Shown here piece after piece: positions 1 through 5,015 of a stretch of 5,204 nt of DNA; position 1 is the stretch's first letter; each line of letters starts with the position of its first letter. This DNA comes from CAG-390 sp964384555. GTDB taxonomy: Bacteria; Bacillota; Clostridia; Oscillospirales; CAG-272. The notes under the pieces are model-generated. The model saw only the letters and a program-made list of their open reading frames with translations. It was not told where the DNA came from and did not search any database. The stretch lies in assembly GCA_964384555.1 (NCBI GenBank), contig CAYLLA010000077.1, forward strand, positions 1-5,204, given 5' to 3'. The translations under genes were made by a program, and so were the position numbers.

Positions 1-80
1 GCTTCTCGCTGCGGCTCGGTCACGCTCGGGCTCTGACAGCCCACCGGGCTGTCATTCACTCCCCTCGCGCCGCTTCGCCA
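1..80. repeat. Hairpin-rich intergenic (REP-like) sequence
   Basis: No gene is visible. An exact 8-bp inverted repeat, GACAGCCC/GGGCTGTC (35-42 and 46-53), encloses a 3-base loop. It is flanked by GC-rich stretches built from short gctcg/cgctt words. Stretches of this kind occur as dispersed intergenic repeats in many Oscillospiraceae-like genomes; that assignment is from memory of the style, not from a search. It lies directly before a terminator, so it may belong to the 3' end of a transcript entering from the left. Confidence 0.45.
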
Positions 81-107
81 CCTCCCACGGCACTTGGGAG
101 GCTTTTT
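81..107 (+). terminator. Rho-independent terminator
   Basis: CCTCCCA (81-87) pairs perfectly with TGGGAGG (95-101) across a 7-base loop and is followed by CTTTTT. This is a standard intrinsic terminator in the plus direction, presumably for a gene left of the window. A 6-bp inverted repeat, TGTTAG/CTAACA (107-120), follows immediately; its role is unknown. Confidence 0.7.
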
Positions 108-153
108 GTTAGTGCTAACATTGTTCGTAGCCATGAGAAAACTATAGATATTA

Positions 154-198
154 GAACTTCAAACTCTTGCTTTCTAAATGTCTATAAATTAAGCTTTG
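154..198. repeat. Diverged segment of 267-bp repeat, copy 1
   Basis: This segment aligns without gaps to 421-465 (offset 267) but is clearly diverged. Over the 37 bases starting at CTCTTGC (164-200 against 431-467), 25 positions match and 12 differ. The next 229 bases differ at only one position. Homology to the second unit fades upstream of about 154, so this is the left edge of the tandem structure. No ORF or promoter was identified in it. Confidence 0.6.
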
Positions 199-427
199 GA
201 CTCTTGCCAAGCCTTCTCCAGTGGGGGAAGAGACTCGCCCCGCTTTGCGGGTCGAGTCGTCAAAAACGACTCGGCGAGTGAGACTCGCCGTTTTGCAAGC
301 AAAAACGTCGTTTTTGCGGGTTTATTGTGATTTGTGACGTATGAGGTGGGCTGTGCACTATGAACGTGCTGTCTATATTAGGAGCACACTCAATGCGGGA
401 GCCGGCGCTCCGCGCCTGAGGAATTGT
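199..427. repeat. 229-bp direct repeat, copy 1
   Basis: The segment is identical to 466-694 except at one base (C236 here, A503 there). It holds a series of hairpins: CTTCTCC/GGGGAAG (213-219/224-230), GACTCG-C-CCCGC/GCGGG-T-CGAGTC (232-258), GAGTCGT/ACGACTC (254-260/266-272), CGGCGAGT/ACTCGCCG (272-279/283-290), GCAAAAAC/GTTTTTGC (299-306/310-317), GTGCT/AGCAC (366-370/383-387) and GGAGC/GCTCC near 399-412. An ATG-initiated frame crosses the copies, but it lacks a ribosome site and runs through hairpins, so the sequence is treated as non-coding. It could be an untranslated RNA element or a dispersed genomic repeat. Confidence 0.9.
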
Positions 428-465
428 AAGCTCTTGCTTCCCACATGGCTACAAGTAAAAGTCCA
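421..465. repeat. Diverged segment of 267-bp repeat, copy 2
   Basis: This links the two 229-bp copies and is the homologue of 154-198. It begins inside the end of copy 1 (GAATTGT, 421-427) and carries its own CTCTTGC at 431. The segment is the same length as its partner but differs at about a third of positions. The substitutions are of mixed type, with no bias towards adenine. Confidence 0.6.
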
Positions 466-694
466 GACTCTTGCCAAGCCTTCTCCAGTGGGGGAAGAGA
501 CTAGCCCCGCTTTGCGGGTCGAGTCGTCAAAAACGACTCGGCGAGTGAGACTCGCCGTTTTGCAAGCAAAAACGTCGTTTTTGCGGGTTTATTGTGATTT
601 GTGACGTATGAGGTGGGCTGTGCACTATGAACGTGCTGTCTATATTAGGAGCACACTCAATGCGGGAGCCGGCGCTCCGCGCCTGAGGAATTGT
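466..694. repeat. 229-bp direct repeat, copy 2
   Basis: This is the second, nearly identical copy of 199-427. Its only difference, A503 for C236, breaks one base pair in the GACTCG/CGAGTC stem of the second hairpin. Near identity over 229 bp implies a recent duplication, gene conversion or strong constraint. No transposase, target-site duplication or terminal inverted repeat is visible, so it is not called an insertion sequence. Confidence 0.9.
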
Positions 695-741
695 GAACTC
701 TTGCCAAGGCTCTCGCCGAGTGGAATCATCCCACCTCGGCG
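695..741. repeat. Partial third repeat unit with hairpin
   Basis: The sequence resumes with GAACTCTTGCCAAG, matching the start of the 229-bp repeat (GACTCTTGCCAAG), and then diverges. Where the full copies carry the CTTCTCC/GGGGAAG hairpin, this unit has CGCCGAG (714-720) pairing with CTCGGCG (735-741). TGG/CCA extends the stem inward (721-723/731-733) with one unpaired C at 734. It is best read as a degenerate or truncated third unit. Confidence 0.5.
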
Positions 742-773
742 CGTGATTATTATATATATTAAATAGGAAGAAA

Positions 774-797
774 ACACCCCTGCCGCGGCAGGGGTGT
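774..797 (-). terminator. Palindromic terminator after the MATE gene
   Basis: A perfect 24-bp palindrome has arms ACACCCCTGCCG and CGGCAGGGGTGT. Read on the minus strand, the stem is followed by TTTTCTTCC and lies about 40 bases past the stop codon of the exporter gene, so it is the likely operon terminator. On the plus strand it is followed after seven bases by ATTTTTT, so it could work in both directions and shield the operon from the repeat region. Confidence 0.8.
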
Positions 798-836
798 AAG
801 CGTTATTTTTTAATGTCGATGTGGATCTATCCCGTA

Positions 837-2273
837 TCAAGCGTTGGCGGAGACTGTCTCGCCGACGGTTTCCTTCACGCCTTTATCGGCGGCGGGCGGT
901 GCATCCTGACCGTGGCGCTTCATAAACGCAACAAACAGGATGATGGCGCAGATGCTGCAAACGATATCGGCGGAGGGGGTGGCCCAAACGATCCCGTAGG
1001 TGGGGTAGACCGAGTTGAGTATAAACATAAGCGGAATATCCAGCACGCCCTTGCGCAGGAGTGCAAGCACCAGCGATCTTATGCCGTGTCCCGTTGCCTG
1101 GAAGAAGGAGATAACGGCATACGCGCAGGCGGAGAAGGGTGCGCCTATGCAAAGGATGCGCAAAAAGCTGTTGCCCCACTCGTGAGACTCGGAGGCCTCG
1201 GGGATAAAGAGTCCTATCAGCTCGCGTGCAAAGAGCAGGCATACCACCATGCAAACGGCGGAGATGGCTATCGAGATGCCGGCGGAGATATATACCGTGC
1301 GGCGCATGCGCTTTTTGTTACCGGAGGCAAAGTTGTAGCCTATCAGCGGCAAAACGCCCTGTGACATTCCGCGCACTATCGAGTGTGCAAGCATGTTTAC
1401 CTTTTTGGCAACGCCGATGCCGGCCTGCTGTGCCGTGCCGGCCGCGCCCATGAGATTATCAAGTATCGCGTAGGAGATGTTCTCGCACAGTGTCATAAGG
1501 CAGGCGGGTATGCCGATGCTGATGACGGAGGAGGGGATCTTGTTTTTAAACATTGCCGCCTCCGGCTTTACCGACAGCACAAGCTCGCGGCGATTTTTTG
1601 CGATTATTATGATAAAATAAATGAGGGCCGCAACGTTTGAGAGCATAGTAGCCAGTGCCGCACCTACCACCTCGTTGCCGCGGGGGAGGATAACGAACAT
1701 AAACAGCGGGTCAAGCGCCATGTTCAGCACGCCGCCGAGGACTATGCCTATGCTGGCTTGGAGGGAACGTCCCTCGGCTCTTACCAGATGCGAGAAAAGG
1801 GTATTAAGTGCGGTTACCACGCCGCCCGAAACAACGGCTATCAGCATGTAACGGCAGGCCTCGGTGTGGACTGTTGCATTGTTGCCGCCGCCCAGGAGAT
1901 CCACAAAGGTATCCATAAACAGCCACGCGCCAAAGGCGTACAGAGCAGAAACTGCGGTGCAGCCCCAAATGGCAAATGATGAGGCGCGGGAGGCATCCTT
2001 TTTGTTATGTAGCCCGAGGAAGCGGGATATCACGCTGGCGCCGCCCACTCCAAACAGGTTGGATATGGCGGATAAAAACATAAACGCGGGCATGCATACC
2101 GTCACCGCGGTTATCATTTCATCACTGCGGGTCAGTCCTACAAAAAAGGTGTCTGCCATATTGTAAATGACCAGGATTATCTGGCCCATTATCGAGGGGA
2201 AGGCAAGCTCTGCTATCGCCCTCATAATGGGTGTTGATTCAAATAGTTCTTTTTCTTTTGCTTTGGATCTCAT
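837..2273 (-). CDS. MATE family efflux transporter
   Basis: This is a 478-residue integral membrane protein of the usual MATE length (about 450-480), predicted to have 12 helices in two six-helix bundles. MATE proteins export cationic drugs or metabolites across the cytoplasmic membrane in exchange for Na+ or H+. Family signatures are visible: YNMADTFFVG (37-46) in helix 1, GVGGASVISRFLG (75-87), RAEGRS (165-170), GGVLNMALDPLFMF (180-193) and, in the second bundle, QGVLPLIGYNFASG (305-318) and QATGHG (392-397). The style resembles the MepA-like branch of Bacillota. The C-terminal tail after about 451 is hydrophilic. The start ATG overlaps the TGA of the upstream LysR gene as ATGA, with a purine-rich AGAGAG upstream, so translation is probably coupled. 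The substrate cannot be inferred. Confidence 0.93.
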   Translation of the reverse strand: MRSKAKEKELFESTPIMRAIAELAFPSIMGQIILVIYNMADTFFVGLTRSDEMITAVTVCMPAFMFLSAISNLFGVGGASVISRFLGLHNKKDASRASSFAIWGCTAVSALYAFGAWLFMDTFVDLLGGGNNATVHTEACRYMLIAVVSGGVVTALNTLFSHLVRAEGRSLQASIGIVLGGVLNMALDPLFMFVILPRGNEVVGAALATMLSNVAALIYFIIIIAKNRRELVLSVKPEAAMFKNKIPSSVISIGIPACLMTLCENISYAILDNLMGAAGTAQQAGIGVAKKVNMLAHSIVRGMSQGVLPLIGYNFASGNKKRMRRTVYISAGISIAISAVCMVVCLLFARELIGLFIPEASESHEWGNSFLRILCIGAPFSACAYAVISFFQATGHGIRSLVLALLRKGVLDIPLMFILNSVYPTYGIVWATPSADIVCSICAIILFVAFMKRHGQDAPPAADKGVKETVGETVSANA

Positions 2274-3235
2274 TGGATGTTTCTCTCTCTTTCGGGTGTC
2301 GTATATTTTTGCTGTATGCCGCCATCGCGGCAGTTCGCGGCGGCATATGAGGATCTTATCTTGCCGATAAGCTCACTGCAGTCGCGGTTTTTTCGGTATA
2401 CCAGGCGTATACTGCGGGTCATGTTTATGCCGCCAAGGGGAACGGCAGCTATCCTGCCGCTCTCCGCCGCCGCGGCGCAGGCCTTGCTGGACAGCACGGA
2501 AAGCCCGTAGTGTCCCGCCACCAGCCTTATTATCGTGTCCACCGAGCTGACCTCCATGATCACCGAAAATTTTTCGGGGGAGAGGCCGGCGCCCGCAAGG
2601 CTGGCATTAAACAGGCGGCGTGTGCCTGAATCCGGCGGCTTCATAATAAGCGGCTCGTTTTGCAGCTCGGCGGGGGTTATCATGCCGCGCACGGCGTACT
2701 CGCTGTCCGGCGGCAGTATGACGGATAGATAATCGGTGTCAAGCATCACCTCGGCAAGCGTTTCGCTTTGGCAGCTGCCGCCCTCGATTATCGCAAGGTC
2801 TATGGCGTAGCTCTCAAGCATGTCGCAAAGCCGTGCGGCGGAATCCGTCGTTACCGTGATGCGGGTCGGCAATACGCGGGCGGATAGCTCCTCTATCACG
2901 CCGGAGAGCGCACCGCTGACCGCACTTGGCGTGATGCCGACATTCAGCCGCTCGAGATTGTGCTTTGAAAGCTCCACGTCGTCCGACATGCGGCGGCACA
3001 TGGTGTGGATCTTTTCAATATATTTAACTATCACGCGGCATTCGCGGGTGGGGATCAGCCGCCGCTCGCTTCGCTCAAACAGCGGCGTGTCAAGCTCCTG
3101 TTCTACCGATCTTACCTGTTGACCGATGGCGGAGGGCGTCAGCCCCAGCTTGTTGCCCGCGGCGGTAAAGGAGCCAAGGCGGTAGACCTCAAGCAGTGAA
3201 TCATATCTTTGGTCGTAGTGTATGCGGTCGAGCAT
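2270..3235 (-). CDS. LysR family transcriptional regulator (exporter operon)
   Basis: The product is a 321-residue LysR-type regulator. The N-terminal winged helix-turn-helix spans about residues 11-65, with GSFTAAGNKL (21-30), TPSAIGQQVRSVEQEL (33-48) and LFERSERRLIPT (52-63). A linker helix follows, then a periplasmic-binding-protein-like effector domain (about 96-298) containing DTDYL (166-170), PDSGTRRLF (201-209) and YGLSVL (243-248). An in-frame ATG 11 codons upstream (3268) is possible, but the ATG at 3235 sits five bases from a strong AAAGGAGGA (3241-3249) and gives the normal family start. The gene lies directly before the MATE exporter with a 4-base ATGA overlap, so it probably controls that exporter. 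Its extra C-terminal residues (about 300-321) are poorly conserved in appearance. Its paralogue is divergent at 3726. Confidence 0.92.
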   Translation of the reverse strand: MLDRIHYDQRYDSLLEVYRLGSFTAAGNKLGLTPSAIGQQVRSVEQELDTPLFERSERRLIPTRECRVIVKYIEKIHTMCRRMSDDVELSKHNLERLNVGITPSAVSGALSGVIEELSARVLPTRITVTTDSAARLCDMLESYAIDLAIIEGGSCQSETLAEVMLDTDYLSVILPPDSEYAVRGMITPAELQNEPLIMKPPDSGTRRLFNASLAGAGLSPEKFSVIMEVSSVDTIIRLVAGHYGLSVLSSKACAAAAESGRIAAVPLGGINMTRSIRLVYRKNRDCSELIGKIRSSYAAANCRDGGIQQKYTTPERERNIQ

Positions 3236-3500
3236 CGCCCTCCTCCTTTCGGTCTTTCTCGCGGACATGGGCAGGGCGGCCCCTGTCGCGGTCTTTTTCG
3301 TTCATCTTGCCGTCCCGAGCATCGGCATCGGCTTTAGCTTGGTCTTCTTCATTGCGTTCGTAGTCAGCGTTGTCTTCTTCATAATCATGATCATATTCAT
3401 CATAATCATCCGCCGTTGCCGAGCGTGCGCGCCAGATCCCAAGCGCCGCCTGCATGGCAGGGGATGTGAAACTTAAAAAAGAATGTGTACCGCCGGACAT
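3201..3500 (-). CDS. Small highly charged protein, unknown function
   Basis: This is a putative 99-residue protein that I do not recognise. The start at 3500 is chosen because AAAGGAGG (3506-3513) lies five bases upstream; a longer GTG-initiated frame from 3620 has no convincing ribosome site. The first 30 residues are mildly hydrophobic (FLSFTSPAMQAALGIW), with no real membrane segment. Residues 31-44 are acidic and tyrosine-rich (DDYDEYDHDYEEDN), and the rest alternates acidic and basic residues (EKDRDRGR, REKDRKEEGD). It is probably disordered or a coiled coil. Its last 35 bases overlap the start of the LysR gene in another frame, so it would be the first gene of the exporter operon. The case for it rests on the ribosome site and position; biased composition leaves open a chance ORF in a long leader. 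Confidence 0.45.
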   Translation of the reverse strand: MSGGTHSFLSFTSPAMQAALGIWRARSATADDYDEYDHDYEEDNADYERNEEDQAKADADARDGKMNEKDRDRGRPAHVREKDRKEEGDARPHTLRPKI

Positions 3501-3641
3501 GCCTGCCTCCTTTCCATCACCCGCGCGGGCAATGATGCTGTGCCGAGTGAAATAAAGCTTAAATATCGCCGGTGTGCGTAAAATAAAAAAGCTCTCCGCG
3601 ATCTTTTTTCGCAAAGCCACTTGATTTTCTCGGCCGGTCGT
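3501..3641 (-). other. Leader of the exporter operon
   Basis: This is about 140 bases of untranslated RNA between the predicted start site near 3641 and the small ORF. It contains a weak AT hairpin, AAAAAAG/CTTTTTT (3603-3609 and 3585-3591) followed by ATTTT, which could act as a poor attenuator. It also contains the palindrome CCCGCGCGGG (3520-3529), six bases upstream of the ribosome site AAAGGAGG. No known riboswitch was recognised. Confidence 0.4.
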
Positions 3642-3649
3642 ATTATAAT
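3621..3649 (+). promoter_or_regulatory. Sigma-A promoter of the divergent LysR gene
   Basis: TTGATT (3621-3626) and TATAAT (3644-3649) are separated by 17 bases. The start site is expected near 3656, about 70 bases before the ATG at 3726. The -10 overlaps the -10 of the opposing promoter by two bases inside a 14-bp palindrome, so two polymerases could not bind at once. Confidence 0.75.
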
Positions 3650-3680
3650 TATAATCGCGATTTCGATAATGTCAAATTAT
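3642..3680. promoter_or_regulatory. Probable LysR-type operator
   Basis: The palindrome ATTATAATTATAAT (3642-3655) is followed by the dyad ATAAT-GTCAA-ATTAT (3666-3680), which fits the LysR-family T-N11-A rule exactly (T3667 and A3679). The dyad covers the -35 of the exporter-operon promoter, and the palindrome covers both -10 elements. Binding would be expected to repress at least the minus-strand promoter and could autoregulate the plus-strand gene. Which regulator binds is not decided by sequence; the adjacent divergent gene at 3726 is the usual candidate. Confidence 0.55.
3648..3675 (-). promoter_or_regulatory. Sigma-A promoter of the exporter operon
   Basis: On the minus strand the -35 is TTGACA (plus 3670-3675) and the -10 is TATAAT (plus 3648-3653), with a 16-base spacer. 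Both hexamers match consensus exactly. The start site is expected near 3641. It faces the small ORF, the LysR gene and the MATE gene, and overlaps the promoter of the divergent regulator. Confidence 0.75.
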
Positions 3681-3725
3681 GATTTGATCTATCCCGATAA
3701 ATAAAACTTATGAGAGGCAATAAAG

Positions 3726-4625
3726 ATGATCGATCCCAAGGTATATTCACTGCTTAAAGTAAACGAGTGCGGCGGCTTTGCCGCGGCGGCAAAGCAGCTC
3801 TCCATCACACAGCCGGCGGTGAGCCAGCATATCAAAGCGCTTGAAGAGGAGCTGGGCGTGCGCATATTTGAGCGCTCAAACGGCAAGACGGTTTTGACCA
3901 AACAGGGCGCGGAGGTGGTGAAATATGCCCTTAAGATGGTCGGTATATATAACAGCCTGCGGCAAAACCTAAGCGATGGGCAAAGCCTTACCACTCACCT
4001 GACGGTTGGCGTTACCCACACGGCGGAGAGCAATCCCATAGCCGAATCGCTTGCAAAATATTGCTCGCAAAATGACAGGGTAAACATTAAAATGATTACG
4101 GATACCATAAGTAATCTTTATACCATGCTCAAAACTTACGATATAGATATAGCAATAGTTGAGGGGCGGATAAACGATCCCGGCATTAAATATCTGTTGA
4201 TGGATACCGACTATCTTATTTTGGCCGTCTCCCCCGACCATCCGTTTGCCAAAAAGAGCATGGTAACGCTCGCGGAGCTGAAAAAAGAAAGAATGATCCT
4301 GCGCCTGCCTAACTCCGGTACGCGAAACCTTTTTGCGGCGCATCTTGAAAGCAATAATATGAGCATCACCGATTTTAACGTTATCCTTGAGGTGGACAAT
4401 ATCGCCACCATAAAGGATCTTATACGGCGCGATTTTGGGGTATCCATACTTGCAAAAAGCGTGTGTCTTGATGAGCTTAAAAAGGGCAAGATCGTGGCCC
4501 TGCCGGTGGAGAACCTCAGCATGATGCGGGAGATAAATATAGCATACCCCGCTGATTTTTCGCAATTCGATATTCTGCGCGATATCGTGCGCAGCTACAA
4601 CGAAACGCTCAGATTTTACAAGTGA
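3726..4625 (+). CDS. LysR family transcriptional regulator (divergent)
   Basis: The product is a 299-residue LysR-type regulator of normal length. The winged helix-turn-helix covers about residues 1-62: GGFAAAAKQLSITQPAVSQH (16-35), then KALEEELGVRIFERS (37-51) and VLTKQG (56-61). The effector domain runs from about 92 to 292, with DIDIAIVEG (139-147), DTDYLILAVSP (160-170), NSGTRNLF (196-203) and FGVSIL (237-242). The start is supported by GAGAGG (3712-3717), eight bases upstream. It shares many effector-domain blocks with the LysR protein at 2270-3235, so the two are paralogues, probably sensing related ligands. Its codons look more AT-rich than those of the minus-strand operon. The divergent layout with a shared operator suggests it regulates that operon and itself. 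No clear terminator follows. Confidence 0.93.
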   Translation: MIDPKVYSLLKVNECGGFAAAAKQLSITQPAVSQHIKALEEELGVRIFERSNGKTVLTKQGAEVVKYALKMVGIYNSLRQNLSDGQSLTTHLTVGVTHTAESNPIAESLAKYCSQNDRVNIKMITDTISNLYTMLKTYDIDIAIVEGRINDPGIKYLLMDTDYLILAVSPDHPFAKKSMVTLAELKKERMILRLPNSGTRNLFAAHLESNNMSITDFNVILEVDNIATIKDLIRRDFGVSILAKSVCLDELKKGKIVALPVENLSMMREINIAYPADFSQFDILRDIVRSYNETLRFYK

Positions 4626-4738
4626 TGCGGAAATCTTCATTATAATATATATAGTGTGTTCACATATTCCTTGGCGATAATATGATGCGGCGGCAGTAAT
4701 TGTCACAAAAATAGTGCAAAAAAAAATCGAAACATCTA

Positions 4739-4767
4739 TTGACTTTTTGGTTTGAGTGTTGTATAAT
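4739..4767 (+). promoter_or_regulatory. Upstream promoter P1 of the secreted-protein gene
   Basis: TTGACT (4739-4744) and TATAAT (4762-4767) have a 17-base spacer. The start site is expected near 4774. An inverted repeat TATAA/TTATA (4762-4766/4779-4783) straddles the -10 and start and could be an operator. P1 would give a leader of about 240 bases before the ATG at 5016, passing through P2. Confidence 0.65.
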
Positions 4768-4862
4768 GATACTGGAAGTTATAAAGCCCTAATTGTTTGG
4801 TGGCGCCGATGGACTTTGGATGTTTTTTTGCACGCTTTTTATAAAAAATATTCAAAAAACTA

Positions 4863-4891
4863 TTGACAATACCGCAAAAGGGTGATATAAT
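4863..4891 (+). promoter_or_regulatory. Consensus promoter P2 of the secreted-protein gene
   Basis: TTGACA (4863-4868) and TATAAT (4886-4891) are separated by exactly 17 bases, a perfect sigma-A consensus. The sequence just upstream is rich in A and T tracts and may act as an UP element. The start site is expected near 4898. This suggests high expression of the downstream gene. Confidence 0.8.
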
Positions 4892-4897
4892 TACTCC

Positions 4898-5015
4898 ATC
4901 CTTATAGTATTTGGCTGACGAATTTGCATTTTGGCACCTGCGAGCGAGCTAAGCCGACGTTCGTTTGCTCGGATCAAAGCTTCAAAATCAAAATTAAATA
5001 GAGGATTATGAAGAA
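4898..5015 (+). other. Structured 5' leader of the secreted-protein gene
   Basis: This is about 118 bases of untranslated leader. The main predicted stem pairs CGAGCGAGC (4941-4949) with GTTTGCTCG (4963-4971), nine pairs including two G-U, around a 13-base loop. A competing pairing of TTGGCT (4911-4916) with AGCCGA (4952-4957) falls in that loop. No known riboswitch class was recognised. The ribosome site AGAGG is at 5000-5004. Confidence 0.4.

Noticed and set aside
107..120. CIRCE-like heat-shock operator
   Set aside because: TGTTAG-TG-CTAACA resembles the half-site ends, but the 9-base spacer and GAGTGCTAA arms of CIRCE are absent, and no heat-shock gene is nearby.
164..467. Template/variable pair of a diversity-generating retroelement
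   Set aside because: The 12 differences include T/C, T/G, C/G, G/A and A/C changes, without the adenine-specific pattern, and no reverse transcriptase is in the window.
341..604. Plus-strand 87-codon ORF spanning the two repeat copies
   Set aside because: No ribosome site, it crosses repeat borders and several strong hairpins, and the protein has no recognisable domain. It is a by-product of the repeat.
154..741. CRISPR array
   Set aside because: The repeated unit is 229 bp and the interval about 38 bp with residual homology between intervals. CRISPR repeats are about 24-40 bp with unrelated spacers, and no cas gene is present.
640..840. Minus-strand 66-codon ORF downstream of the MATE gene
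   Set aside because: It would be translated through the perfect palindromic terminator and the end of the repeat; no domain was recognised.
813..1364. Plus-strand 183-codon ORF antisense to the MATE gene
   Set aside because: It lies opposite a well-supported exporter gene and has glycine- and charge-rich shadow composition, with no recognisable domain.
3222..3476. Plus-strand 84-codon hydrophobic ORF with a possible membrane segment
   Set aside because: Its hydrophobic run is simply the complement of the Asp/Glu/Tyr-rich tract on the minus strand. It has no ribosome site, while the minus-strand frame has a strong one.
4663..4684. Terminator for the second LysR gene
   Set aside because: CATATT/AATATG is a weak AT-only stem around a 10-base loop and is not followed by a T run.
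3969..4706. Minus-strand 245-codon ORF
   Set aside because: It is antisense to the second LysR gene over almost its full length and has no family features.
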